Shown: one piece after another, positions 44,313 through 52,021 of the stretch | Numbering within the stretch: the stretch's first letter is position 1 | Layout of the letters: every line of letters starts with the position of its first letter | Assembly (NCBI GenBank): GCA_029202445.1 | Contig: CP119321.1 | Coordinates: 992,001-1,056,000, forward strand | From: Candidatus Microbacterium phytovorans | GTDB taxonomy: Bacteria; Actinomycetota; Actinomycetes; Actinomycetales; Microbacteriaceae | DNA: 64,000 nucleotides | Reading direction: 5' to 3' | The notes under the pieces: generated by a model | Databases searched by the model: none | What the model was told of the DNA's origin: nothing | The model's input: the letters and a program-made list of their open reading frames with translations, nothing else | Made by a program: the position numbers and the translations under genes

Positions 44313-44417
44313 ATGATGCACATGAACACCACCGGAGGAATGACTCCGCGTCTCGCGTGCACCGGGACCGTCTCCTTCGGCGCCTTCCAGAACGCGCGCA
44401 CGCACGCGTTCATCTGA
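44313..44417 (+). CDS. 34-aa ORF, candidate leader peptide or small protein
   Basis: The ORF starts ATGATGCACATG and encodes 34 residues beginning MMHMNTTGGMTPRLACTG and ending NARTHAFI. A full Shine-Dalgarno AAAGGAGGT lies 6 nt upstream, and a near-consensus promoter lies 32 nt upstream, so translation is very likely. The peptide has no membrane segment. Small hairpins follow at 44469-44484 and 44511-44524. The promoter, strong ribosome site, short ORF and later hairpins resemble a leader peptide controlling downstream genes by ribosome stalling. It could also be a peptide with its own role. Confidence 0.6.
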   Translation: MMHMNTTGGMTPRLACTGTVSFGAFQNARTHAFI

Positions 44418-44569
44418 TCCCCGCAGGGGACGAGTCTGCCCTCTGGGCGTGATCTCCGTCGTCTGAACGGGTCCGATCGGACTCTCGGGCCTTCCTGTGC
44501 CCCGCCTCCTCGTGCTGCGGCACGATCCCCGCCGCCATCGCGGCATCCACTTCCATCGAAAGCACTCTC

Positions 44570-44827
44570 GTGAACACTCTCATCGCGCCGCAGCGCCCGG
44601 AACGTCGGCCCTTCGACGGCGCCGTGCCGCTGCAGCATCCTCTGAACGACCTGACTCCGCGGACGTCCCTCCCGGATCGGGTGGCCCTCCGGCTGGCACT
44701 CGCACTGCTGCTGTGGAGCACCCGACCCGCGCGGGCACAGACACCTGCTTCCCGCCAACGGGAACTCGACCGCATCGCCCGGGAGCACGCGTGGCAGCTC
44801 CGCTGCCACCGACTCCCCCTCCTGTGA
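44570..44827 (+). CDS. 85-aa basic amphipathic protein, unknown function
   Basis: Starts GTG (MNTLIAPQRPERRPFDG). Residues 36-52 (PDRVALRLALALLLWSTR) form a hydrophobic or amphipathic helix. The C-terminal part RQRELDRIAREHAWQLRCHR is strongly basic and helical. I recall no named family, though the pattern of an R/L helix then REL-x-RIA-x-EHAW looks conserved enough to be a real small protein. The ribosome site is weak (GAAAG, 7 nt). It lies 152 nt after the 34-codon ORF and 2 nt before a perfect hairpin that separates it from the GNAT genes. Confidence 0.6.
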   Translation: MNTLIAPQRPERRPFDGAVPLQHPLNDLTPRTSLPDRVALRLALALLLWSTRPARAQTPASRQRELDRIAREHAWQLRCHRLPLL

Positions 44828-44829
44828 GC

Positions 44830-44861
44830 GGGATGCCGGCGCCCACACGCGCCGGCATCCC
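44830..44861 (+). terminator. Perfect 12-bp hairpin, terminator or attenuator before the GNAT genes
   Basis: GGGATGCCGGCG pairs perfectly with CGCCGGCATCCC around an 8-nt loop, followed by a pyrimidine-rich stretch. It begins 2 nt after the 85-aa ORF stop and ends 39 nt before the first GNAT ATG, with no clear new promoter in between. Read-through would be needed to express the GNATs. Confidence 0.65.
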
Positions 44862-44900
44862 CCGAATCTCTTCCCTTCTGACCAACGGAGCCCATTCCTC

Positions 44901-45986
44901 ATGAACACCCAGACCGAACTCGGCGTCGAGTTCCGAACCCTCACCATCCCGACCAGCATCGACGCGGTCGACGCCGCCGCCTTCATCGAGATGACGCGCG
45001 TGCGCAACGCCGTCTACGCGGAGATCGCCGGCAACGACGACGACGCCATGGATGCCGCCGAGCTCCTTCCGCACTACCAGCCCGATCCCGACGAGACACG
45101 GCTCAGCTGGGTCGCTGTCGTCGACGGTCGGATCATCGGCCGGGTGGGCGTCGACATTCCGCACGAAACGGGCTCGAAGAACGCGTTCTGGCTCGTCGAG
45201 CTGCTGCGCGAGTACCACGGGCGTGGCATCGGCACGGCGGCGTACCGTCTCGTGGAGGATGCCGCTCGCGCTCACGGACGCAGCGTGCTGCAGTCGTGGG
45301 CACAGCATCCCGAGACTGTCGGCGACCGCCTCGACGCGCCCACCGGTTTCGGTAGCATCCCACGAGACCGCGCCGCGCGGTTCTACCTCGCCAACGGTTA
45401 CACGCTCGAGCAGATCGAGCGGCAGAGCGATCTCGACCTGCGCGAGAGCGCCCCGACGGTGGATCGCCTGCTGGCCGAGGCGCAGGCTGCTTCGGCCGGC
45501 TACCGAGTCGTCCAGTGGATAGCGCCGACGCCCCCCGAACATGCCGAAGGCTTCGCGTGGATGAAGTCGCGCATGTCGACGGACGCCCCCGCGGCCGGCA
45601 TGGAGTTCGACGAGGAGACGTGGGATGCCGCGCGCGTCTCTCGTCACGATCAGCGATGGATCGACGCCGGGATGACGGCCCTCGTCACCGCCGCCCAGCA
45701 CATCGCCACCGGTGAGCTCGTCGCGTTCAACGAGCTCGTCATCGGCGAGGATCGCACGCGACCGACGCATCAGGAGGACACGCTCGTGCTCAAGGAGCAC
45801 CGCGGTCACAAGCTCGGTCAGCTGGTCAAGTGCGCCGCGCTCGTGACGTGGCGTGACATCGCCCCCGAGTCGCCGAAGGTGATCACCTACAACGCGGAGG
45901 AGAACCGCCCGATGCTCGACATCAACGAGGCCATCGGGTTCCGTCCGGCTGCCTACAACGGCGCGTGGAAGAAGGTCCTCACATGA
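44901..45986 (+). CDS. GNAT N-acetyltransferase, two tandem GNAT domains
   Basis: A 361-aa acetyl-CoA-dependent acetyltransferase with two GNAT domains. The N-terminal domain has the acetyl-CoA loop EYHGRGIGTAAYRLVEDAAR (near 104-123). The C-terminal domain has KEHRGHKLGQLVKCAALVTW (near 297-316) and then NAEENRPMLDINEAIGF. The two-domain layout resembles MshD- and Eis-like enzymes, but the substrate cannot be read. It is an evident paralogue of the next gene and shares its C-terminal motif. The stop overlaps the next ATG by 4 nt. Confidence 0.85.
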   Translation: MNTQTELGVEFRTLTIPTSIDAVDAAAFIEMTRVRNAVYAEIAGNDDDAMDAAELLPHYQPDPDETRLSWVAVVDGRIIGRVGVDIPHETGSKNAFWLVELLREYHGRGIGTAAYRLVEDAARAHGRSVLQSWAQHPETVGDRLDAPTGFGSIPRDRAARFYLANGYTLEQIERQSDLDLRESAPTVDRLLAEAQAASAGYRVVQWIAPTPPEHAEGFAWMKSRMSTDAPAAGMEFDEETWDAARVSRHDQRWIDAGMTALVTAAQHIATGELVAFNELVIGEDRTRPTHQEDTLVLKEHRGHKLGQLVKCAALVTWRDIAPESPKVITYNAEENRPMLDINEAIGFRPAAYNGAWKKVLT

Positions 45987-47065
45987 GCACGCGAACGCTC
46001 GACATCGTCCGCGTCGCCGCTCCGCGCGACCTGGACGATGCGGACGCCCGGGACTTCCTCGACATGATCGAGGTCCTCAACCGCGGCGTCGAGCACGACG
46101 TGGGAACCGACCACCTCCGCATCGCCCCGTCGGAAGTGCTGCCGGCGTGGCACGTGCAGCGGTACGTGGAGCGCGGCGGACACGTCGCGCGCCATGGCGA
46201 CCGCGCGGTCGGCGCGATCCAGTGGAGCATGTCGATGGAAGCGGGATCACGAAACCTCGAATACGATCTCGCTACCCTGCCCGACGTGCGCGACGACGGG
46301 GTGACGGAACGGCTGCTGGAGCTCGCGATCGCCGACGCACGGGCCGCGGGGCGGACGGTGCTGCAGACGTACAGCCTGCACCGCCTCGACACGGGACTGC
46401 CGACCTGCCCTTCACCGACGGGCTTCGGCGCCGTACCCCGCGACGCATGGACGCAGTTCTATCTCGATCAGGACTTCACGCTCCAGCAGGTCGAGCGCAA
46501 CAGCATCTTCGATCTCCGCGGCTCGCTCGACGCGGTCCGTGCGATGCGCGACGCGGCCCGTGACGCAGCCGGCATCGACTATCGCGTGCAGTTGTGGAGC
46601 GGCGGCACGCCGGAGCGCTTCCGCGAGGCCTTCGCCTACGTGCTGTCGCGCATGTCGACCGACGTTCCGTTGAGCGGCCTCGACATCACCGAAGAGCGCT
46701 GGGACGTCGCGCGGGTGGAGCATCGCGATCGCCGACTGGCGGACGGCGGACTTCACATCGGTGTCGCCGCCGTGGAGCACGTGCCGTCGGGAAGGATCGT
46801 CGCTTACAACGAGCTGGGAATCGGGCAGGACCGCTCGCGCCCGACCGACCAGTGGGGCACGCTCGTGGTGAGGGAGCATCGAGGGCGACGGCTGGGGACG
46901 CTCGTGAAGTGCGAGAACCTCCTGCGCTGGGCCGCGGAGGTTCCCACGTCTCCCTTCGTCTCGACCTTCAATGCCGAGGAGAACCGTCCGATGCTCGACG
47001 TCAACGAGGCGATCGGGTTCGTCCCGTTCACCGTCGGCGGCGCCTGGCAGCGCATTCTCGACTGA
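45983..47065 (+). CDS. GNAT N-acetyltransferase, second tandem paralogue
   Basis: A 360-aa double-GNAT protein. The C-terminal acetyl-CoA loop is intact (EHRGRRLGTLVKCENLLRWA, near 297-316), followed by NAEENRPMLDVNEAIGF, almost identical to its neighbour. The N-terminal domain lacks the GxG loop (PDVRDDGVTERLLELAIADA), so it is probably degenerate. The ATG at 45983 overlaps the preceding stop and is preferred over an ATG 18 nt upstream. Likely one operon with the first GNAT. Confidence 0.82.
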   Translation: MSTRTLDIVRVAAPRDLDDADARDFLDMIEVLNRGVEHDVGTDHLRIAPSEVLPAWHVQRYVERGGHVARHGDRAVGAIQWSMSMEAGSRNLEYDLATLPDVRDDGVTERLLELAIADARAAGRTVLQTYSLHRLDTGLPTCPSPTGFGAVPRDAWTQFYLDQDFTLQQVERNSIFDLRGSLDAVRAMRDAARDAAGIDYRVQLWSGGTPERFREAFAYVLSRMSTDVPLSGLDITEERWDVARVEHRDRRLADGGLHIGVAAVEHVPSGRIVAYNELGIGQDRSRPTDQWGTLVVREHRGRRLGTLVKCENLLRWAAEVPTSPFVSTFNAEENRPMLDVNEAIGFVPFTVGGAWQRILD

Positions 47066-47071
47066 GGTGGA

Positions 47072-47101
47072 GCGGGGTCGTCGTCAGACGGTCGGCCCCG
47101 C
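47072..47101. terminator. Possible bidirectional terminator
   Basis: GCGGGG (47072-47077) pairs with CCCCGC (47096-47101), with a small CGTC/GACG inner stem. It lies between the convergent GNAT and DUF2834 genes. Confidence 0.4.
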
Positions 47102-47437
47102 CCCCTCGTCGCGGAGACGTGAGAGCCGTCGTTCTCGGAGTGCGAGGAAGAGCGGCACGGTGAACGCTGCAGCAGTGAGGAACGACAGCGGAACGAACAG
47201 CCACGCCCACCGCATCCCGATCCGGCGTCCTTCCACCACGATGAAGATGCTCGCCGCGGCCACCACGACCACGAGGTCCCACTGCAGCGACTGGGTCGCG
47301 GCCCCGTTGGCGAACCACTCGCCGAACCACGCGCTGTTCTGAACGATGGCGATGGCGTTGAACGTCCAGGTGATCCCGAGCCCGGCGATCGACAGCGCGA
47401 GGTAGACGATGGCGAGCGGCGTCCAGCGCGGGGTCAT
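47084..47437 (-). CDS. DUF2834-type small membrane protein
   Basis: A 117-aa protein with three membrane helices: LAIVYLALSIAGLGITWTFN, LQWDLVVVVAAASIFIVV and WAWLFVPLSFLTAAAFTVPL. NSAWFGEWFANG between helices 1 and 2 and the ARG-rich end are typical of DUF2834 proteins. Function unknown. The ATG at 47437 overlaps the upstream gene stop by 4 nt. Last gene of the MerR operon. Confidence 0.75.
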   Translation of the reverse strand: MTPRWTPLAIVYLALSIAGLGITWTFNAIAIVQNSAWFGEWFANGAATQSLQWDLVVVVAAASIFIVVEGRRIGMRWAWLFVPLSFLTAAAFTVPLFLALRERRLSRLRDEGAGPTV

Positions 47438-48387
47438 CGGCGTGCTCCGACCACGACAGCCGCGCACGCAGCGACGGTGGCAACAGCGACCCCGATTCCT
47501 GCGGCGAGGACGGGTCCGGCGGGGGCGACGACGGACTGCCCGATGAGTGCCTGCCAGGTGAGGATGCCGATCATCGCTGCATACGCGACGGTCAGGAGCA
47601 TGACGAGCCTCCACCGCACGCCGCCATCGCGCAGCGCCGGCATCCGACGGCTCAGCAGTTCGAGCGCGAGGAGGCTCAGTGGGAGGATCTGCAGCGCATG
47701 CATCCCGACGAAGTGCGGCACGCGGAGGTCACCGCCCTCGGTGCTCCAGCCGAGGAAGGGCAACCCGGCTCCCCCGTCGGCCACCCCGACGGCGTGAGCC
47801 CCCGCGATCCCCTGGAAGTCATCGAGCTGTCCGGGCGTGGGGCCTGTCATCAGGAAGGCGACCGCCATGCCCACGAGCCCGAGCGCGACGCCACCGCGAA
47901 TCGCGAGATTGCGTGCCGCGTCGGGCGTCGGGCTGACGACGAGCGCGATCCCCACCAGCAGGGTGACGATCCACACGATCACGATGGATGCCGCCATCAC
48001 CGACCAGAGCGTGGTGTTCAGCGGGGTCGAGACGTTGAAGTGACTGGTGGTCCCCGCCGCCGCGGCACCGACGATGATCACCATCTCGGCGACGAGCGCG
48101 ATCACGACGATGGTGCCCGCAATACTCGCTGCGCGGCGCCAGCGATGCACCTGCCCGATCAGCCACGCGAGGGTCACCGCGTACACCGCGATCGACAACG
48201 AGAACTTCAGCGGCTTGAACCAGGCGTTCTGCCCGAGGATCAGCCGCGGATCGACGATCGCGAGGATGCCGCAGACGACGCTCAGCATGAGCATGCCGGC
48301 GGCTAGGGCAAGGAGCGGGCGGTGCCAGCGGTCCGGCCGGGGAAGGGTCGCGAGCGGCTGCGCGGCACGCGAGACCGTGGCCGTCAT
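47434..48387 (-). CDS. Multipass membrane protein in MerR operon, unknown function
   Basis: A 317-aa protein with about eight membrane helices. Notable segments are NAWFKPLKFSLSIAVYAVTL, GGVALGLVGMAVAFLMTGPT and VPHFVGMHALQILPLSLLAL, where two His in a membrane stretch could bind metal or haem. I cannot name a family. It overlaps the merR stop by 4 nt and the DUF2834 start by 4 nt, so all three genes are translationally coupled. Confidence 0.7.
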   Translation of the reverse strand: MTATVSRAAQPLATLPRPDRWHRPLLALAAGMLMLSVVCGILAIVDPRLILGQNAWFKPLKFSLSIAVYAVTLAWLIGQVHRWRRAASIAGTIVVIALVAEMVIIVGAAAAGTTSHFNVSTPLNTTLWSVMAASIVIVWIVTLLVGIALVVSPTPDAARNLAIRGGVALGLVGMAVAFLMTGPTPGQLDDFQGIAGAHAVGVADGGAGLPFLGWSTEGGDLRVPHFVGMHALQILPLSLLALELLSRRMPALRDGGVRWRLVMLLTVAYAAMIGILTWQALIGQSVVAPAGPVLAAGIGVAVATVAACAAVVVGARR

Positions 48388-49019
48388 GTGGTCGTCTCCT
48401 GGGTCGACATCGAGTACCGGCGTGCCGTTTCGGCCTCTTGGGCGAGTCGCCGCAGTCCCGCGAAGAGGGTGTCACCGAGCACGGTGCCGACGACCACGGT
48501 CTCGGCCATCGCGGCTCGGCTGCCGCTGCTGTCGAGCGCGTCGAGGTCTGCTGCGGCGACCTGTTCGGCGGCGGCGGCATAGGCCCCCAGCGTCGACGAG
48601 AGATCACTCCGGCCGAGCACCTCGTACGCGTCGAGCACGCCCGCGGCCAGTTCGAGCCCGGGGTTCTCGGGCGCCGTGTGCCATCCGCGCACGTGAGCTT
48701 CGGCACGCACCCGGGCGATCGACTCTGGTCGGGCCGGCGTCTCCCGCTGCGGAAGAGCGTGCTGCGCAATCCCGAAGACATGCGGCAATGGCATCCCCTC
48801 GTCGTCGATGGCGCGGAGCACGTTGCGCGCCGCGGAGACCGACAGCCCTCCCACTTCGATCAGCGCGCGTATCAGCCGCAGCCGGTCGACGTGCACTCCG
48901 CCGTACTCGGTCTGGTTGTAGCCGGTGCGCTCGCCCGCAGGGAGCAGGCTCTCCCGCGTGTAGTACTTGATCGTCGCGGCGCTAACGCCGGAGATCTCGC
49001 TGAGCTCGGATATCCGCAT
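48384..49019 (-). CDS. MerR-family transcriptional regulator
   Basis: A 211-aa regulator. The N-terminal winged helix reads MRISELSEISGVSAATIKYY, TRESLLPAGERTGYNQTEY and VDRLRLIRALIEVGGLSVSA. The C-terminal effector region (about 80-211) has no cysteine cluster typical of metal sensors, so a small organic ligand is more likely. First gene of a coupled operon with two membrane proteins. Its own promoter has a 12-nt palindrome between -35 and -10, the classic MerR operator position. Confidence 0.88.
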   Translation of the reverse strand: MRISELSEISGVSAATIKYYTRESLLPAGERTGYNQTEYGGVHVDRLRLIRALIEVGGLSVSAARNVLRAIDDEGMPLPHVFGIAQHALPQRETPARPESIARVRAEAHVRGWHTAPENPGLELAAGVLDAYEVLGRSDLSSTLGAYAAAAEQVAAADLDALDSSGSRAAMAETVVVGTVLGDTLFAGLRRLAQEAETARRYSMSTQETTT

Positions 49020-49025
49020 ATCGTT

Positions 49026-49054
49026 AGTATGACTATCGATAGTTCAATTATCAA
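49026..49054 (-). promoter_or_regulatory. MerR operon promoter with palindromic operator
   Basis: On the minus strand TTGATA (49049-49054), 17-nt spacer, CATACT (49026-49031), then 6 nt to the ATG, so leaderless. The spacer holds the perfect palindrome ACTATCGATAGT (49032-49043). Confidence 0.65.
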
Positions 49055-49091
49055 TACCGCTGCAGCGAAGCGTGAGTGGCGAGTGCCTACG

Positions 49092-50021
49092 TCACCCCGG
49101 TCGGCGTTGGCAATGAGCGCAGTAGTGGCTCGACCGGTTGGTGAACGACACCCGGACGATCGGCCGCCCGCAGCGAGGGCACGGCTCCCCCGTTCGCCCG
49201 TACGCGCGGAGAGAATGAGCGAAATAGCCGGCCTGCCCGTTCACGTTGACGTACTGCGCGTCGAAGCTCGTCCCGCCCTCCGCCAGCGCACGCTCCAAAA
49301 CAACCCTCACCTCGTGGCGCAGACGATTCACGGCGCGCGTCGAGAGCGAGGATGCCGGAGTCTCCGGATGGATTCTGGCCGCCCACAGCGACTCGTCGGC
49401 ATAGATGTTGCCGATCCCACTTGCCACCGTCTGGTCGAGGAGCACTCGCTTGATCGCCGACTCGGTGCGAGCCAGCCGCGCACGGAAGGAGCTCTCCGAG
49501 AACGCCGGGTCGAGCGGATCGCGCGCGATGTGCGCGACCTGCGTCGGAACCAGCGCCGCGCTCACTCCCCAGCCGCCGGGCGCGCCGTCGGGCGTCGGGA
49601 TCAGGTCGTCCACCGCGAGCGATCCGAAGGTGCGCTGATCGGCGAACACCACGGCCAGCTCGCCGTGGTCCGGGTGGCTCAGATGAATGCGAACGCGCTC
49701 GTGGCGCTCCGGTGGTGCGTCGACCGCGCGAAGCAGCAGCTGGCCGCTCATCCCGAGGTGGGCGACGACGGCGTCTCCGGGGAACATCGAGGCGTCGTCG
49801 CGCTCCGCACCCTCTCGCTGGAACGGCAGCCAAAGGAATTTCCCCCGACGCGCCGCAGCCGCGAATCGACGACCGACGACCGCTCGTTCGAACGACACGG
49901 CATCGCCAGGATGCCGGGTGAGCGCGCGAGTGTCGTGGACATCAGCGCCGAGGACGAGGGCACCGGTGACGGCGGGCTCCAGCCCCGCGCGGACGACCTC
50001 GACTTCAGGGAGCTCAGGCAC
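49092..50021 (-). CDS. mutM: Formamidopyrimidine-DNA glycosylase (Fpg)
   Basis: Removes 8-oxoguanine. From the GTG at 50021 the protein starts (M)PELPEVEVVRAGLEPAVTG, giving the essential N-terminal Pro2 nucleophile and Glu3. A start five codons upstream would bury Pro2 and is rejected. The 309-aa protein has LGMSGQLLL, the helix-two-turn-helix (LLDQTVASGIGNIYADESLW) and the zinc finger CPRCGRPI...HYCAHCQ. The start overlaps the rnc stop by 8 nt. Confidence 0.95.
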   Translation of the reverse strand: MPELPEVEVVRAGLEPAVTGALVLGADVHDTRALTRHPGDAVSFERAVVGRRFAAAARRGKFLWLPFQREGAERDDASMFPGDAVVAHLGMSGQLLLRAVDAPPERHERVRIHLSHPDHGELAVVFADQRTFGSLAVDDLIPTPDGAPGGWGVSAALVPTQVAHIARDPLDPAFSESSFRARLARTESAIKRVLLDQTVASGIGNIYADESLWAARIHPETPASSLSTRAVNRLRHEVRVVLERALAEGGTSFDAQYVNVNGQAGYFAHSLRAYGRTGEPCPRCGRPIVRVSFTNRSSHYCAHCQRRPG

Positions 50022-50706
50022 GCGCCGAGAGCTCACGCCAGACGGCCAGCGCGCCGGCCATTTCGGCCTGCTTCTTGCTCGAGCCCGAGCCCGTGCACGA
50101 CACCTCGCCGACCGAGACGGTCGCGGTGAACCGGCGATGGTGATCAGGGCCTTCGGCCGTCACCGTGTAGACGGGCGGCGCAAGGGCGAGACGTGCCGCG
50201 AGCTCCTGCAGACTCGTCTTCGGATCCATCGCCGCGCCGTAACGTTCTGGATCGGTGAGGAGCGGTTCGAGAAGACGGAGGACCAGTTCCGTTGCCGCGT
50301 CGGGGCCGGCTGACAAGAACGTCGCGCCGAAGACCGCCTCCATCGTGTCGGCCAGGATCGAATCCTTATCGCGTCCACCGGTCTGGTCTTCACCGCGCCC
50401 GAGTCGCAGATGAGCCCCGAGGCCGATGCGTCGCGCCACTTCCGCGAGAGCCACCGTCGACACGACGCTCGCGCGTCGCTTCGCCAGCGACCCCTCGTCG
50501 AGGTGGGGATGCAACGTGAAGAGGTGCACCGTCACCGCTTGTCCGAGGATCGAATCGCCCAAGAACTCGAGACGTTCGTTGTGCGGAATACCGCCGTTCT
50601 CATACGCGAAAGAACGATGCGTCAGGGCGAGCGACAGAAGCTCGGGGTCGATATCGACCCCGAGCTTGTCGGAGAGCACCTCGTGCTCGAAGGAGACGTC
50701 CGTCAC
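50014..50706 (-). CDS. rnc: Ribonuclease III
   Basis: Cleaves double-stranded RNA. The 230-aa protein has the catalytic signature HNERLEFLGDSILGQAVTVH, LADTMEAVFGATFLSAG with the second acidic set, and a C-terminal dsRNA-binding domain (about 155-225; DPKTSLQELAARLALAPPVY, GSGSSKKQAEMAGALAVWRE). GTG start at 50706, 14 nt after the rpmF stop. Longer readings upstream run through rpmF. Confidence 0.95.
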   Translation of the reverse strand: MTDVSFEHEVLSDKLGVDIDPELLSLALTHRSFAYENGGIPHNERLEFLGDSILGQAVTVHLFTLHPHLDEGSLAKRRASVVSTVALAEVARRIGLGAHLRLGRGEDQTGGRDKDSILADTMEAVFGATFLSAGPDAATELVLRLLEPLLTDPERYGAAMDPKTSLQELAARLALAPPVYTVTAEGPDHHRRFTATVSVGEVSCTGSGSSKKQAEMAGALAVWRELSARA

Positions 50707-50720
50707 GACGTGACCGTCGT

Positions 50721-50930
50721 TCAGACGTCGGCGACCTTGCGGCCCTTGTACTCCAGGAACAGCTCGGTGCCCTGCGAGTCGGTGACGACCTTCGCCTGGT
50801 GCGGGCGGCTGTAGACGACCTTGCCGTTCTCGACGGTCTTGACGAGGGCGGGCGCCTCCGCCTTCCACTGTGCACGACGCGAACGCGTGTTGGAGCGGGA
50901 GACCTTGCGCTTCGGGGGGTTACCTGCCAT
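50721..50930 (-). CDS. rpmF: 50S ribosomal protein L32, zinc-independent form
   Basis: A 69-aa L32 beginning MAGNPPKRKVSRSNTRSRRA. It contains no cysteine, so it lacks the zinc ribbon of the other L32 class. The ATG follows the yceD stop by 2 nt. A zinc-independent L32 keeps ribosomes working when zinc is short; here it sits in the housekeeping yceD-rpmF-rnc operon. Confidence 0.95.
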   Translation of the reverse strand: MAGNPPKRKVSRSNTRSRRAQWKAEAPALVKTVENGKVVYSRPHQAKVVTDSQGTELFLEYKGRKVADV

Positions 50931-50932
50931 GG

Positions 50933-51496
50933 CTAGCTCTTCTCTGTGTCGTCGGCGGCGGGGCGCACTGCCTCGCCGTCGTGGTCTGGGGTGAGGGCCT
51001 TCAGCGCGGCCCAGCGCGGATCGACCGGTGCTTCCGGCACGGCTTCCGATGTCAGCCTCTCGCCCGTGTTCGGGTCGAGCCCGGGGCAGTCCGGCTGACA
51101 TACCGGCTGGAAAGGAAGCGACAGGACGATCGAATCCCTGACAGGAGTTTCAAGATCCACGTGGTCGTCTTGAACCTCGAAGTCGTTCGCTTCTCCACCA
51201 GGATACCCGAAGAGTTCCTGAAACTCGACTTCGAGCGGCTCGGCGATGTCGATGAGGCAGCGGCCGCAGACACCGGTGTACTGGGTGTCGATCTCTGCCG
51301 TGACCAGGATTCCCTCGTGTACGGACTCCAGCCGGACATCGATCGCGATGGGTTCCCCGGCTGCCACCGACACCAGTCCCTCGCCCCACTGCGCGGGCGC
51401 TGCCACCTCCAGGCGGTGCTCACGCATCTCGCCGGAACGGTGGACGATGTCGTGCGCCGGAAGGACGAACGGTCCATTCAAACGTTTGCGACTCAT
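50933..51496 (-). CDS. YceD/DUF177 family protein
   Basis: A 187-aa protein of the family linked to 23S rRNA stability. It starts MSRKRLNGPFVLPAHDIVHR. It has GVCGRCLIDIAEPLEVEFQE (CxxC) and VCQPDCPGLDPNTGERLT (CxxxC), giving a probable zinc site. The acidic middle (YPGGEANDFEVQDDHVDLE) is typical. It lies 9 nt after coaD and 2 nt before rpmF. Confidence 0.9.
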   Translation of the reverse strand: MSRKRLNGPFVLPAHDIVHRSGEMREHRLEVAAPAQWGEGLVSVAAGEPIAIDVRLESVHEGILVTAEIDTQYTGVCGRCLIDIAEPLEVEFQELFGYPGGEANDFEVQDDHVDLETPVRDSIVLSLPFQPVCQPDCPGLDPNTGERLTSEAVPEAPVDPRWAALKALTPDHDGEAVRPAADDTEKS

Positions 51497-51505
51497 GTCT
51501 CCTCC

Positions 51506-52003
51506 TCAGATCTTTCCTGCGCCGGTGTCCAGGAATCGGGCGACCGGTGCGGGCACGAACGGCGATACGTCTCCGCCGAGGGATGCGACCTGCCGCACGA
51601 GCGAGCTCGAGACCAGCGCGTGCGCCGGGTCGGGCAGCAGGAACACGGTCTCGACGTGGGCGAGGTGACGATTGACGATCGCCATGGGTGTCTCGTACGC
51701 GACGTCGACCTGGGAACGGATGCCCTTGACGAGAACCCCGGCGTCGACATCGACGGCGTAGTCGACGAGCAAGCCCATGCTCCACGAGGCCACGATGACG
51801 TCACCCTCGATGCCCGCCTCGGCGACGGACTGCTCGAGAAGCGTCAGCCGCTGAGCGATAGGAAGCATCGCTTCCTTGCCGGGATTGTGCACCACGAGCA
51901 CGTGCAACTGGTCGTAGAGGGCGGCAGCCCGGCGGATCACATCGAGGTGACCGAGCGTCGGCGGATCGAAGGAACCGGGTACGACCGCGATGCGGTTGTT
52001 CAT
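51506..52003 (-). CDS. coaD: Phosphopantetheine adenylyltransferase
   Basis: Makes dephospho-CoA from 4'-phosphopantetheine and ATP. The 165-aa length is typical. The nucleotide-binding motif is [40 protein letters not shown] and [20 protein letters not shown] (SSxxR) complete the active site. A TAGGCT box lies 7 nt before the ATG. It follows recG by 18 nt. Confidence 0.96.
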   Translation of the reverse strand: MNNRIAVVPGSFDPPTLGHLDVIRRAAALYDQLHVLVVHNPGKEAMLPIAQRLTLLEQSVAEAGIEGDVIVASWSMGLLVDYAVDVDAGVLVKGIRSQVDVAYETPMAIVNRHLAHVETVFLLPDPAHALVSSSLVRQVASLGGDVSPFVPAPVARFLDTGAGKI

Positions 52004-52021
52004 GGCATCCAGCCTATCCGG

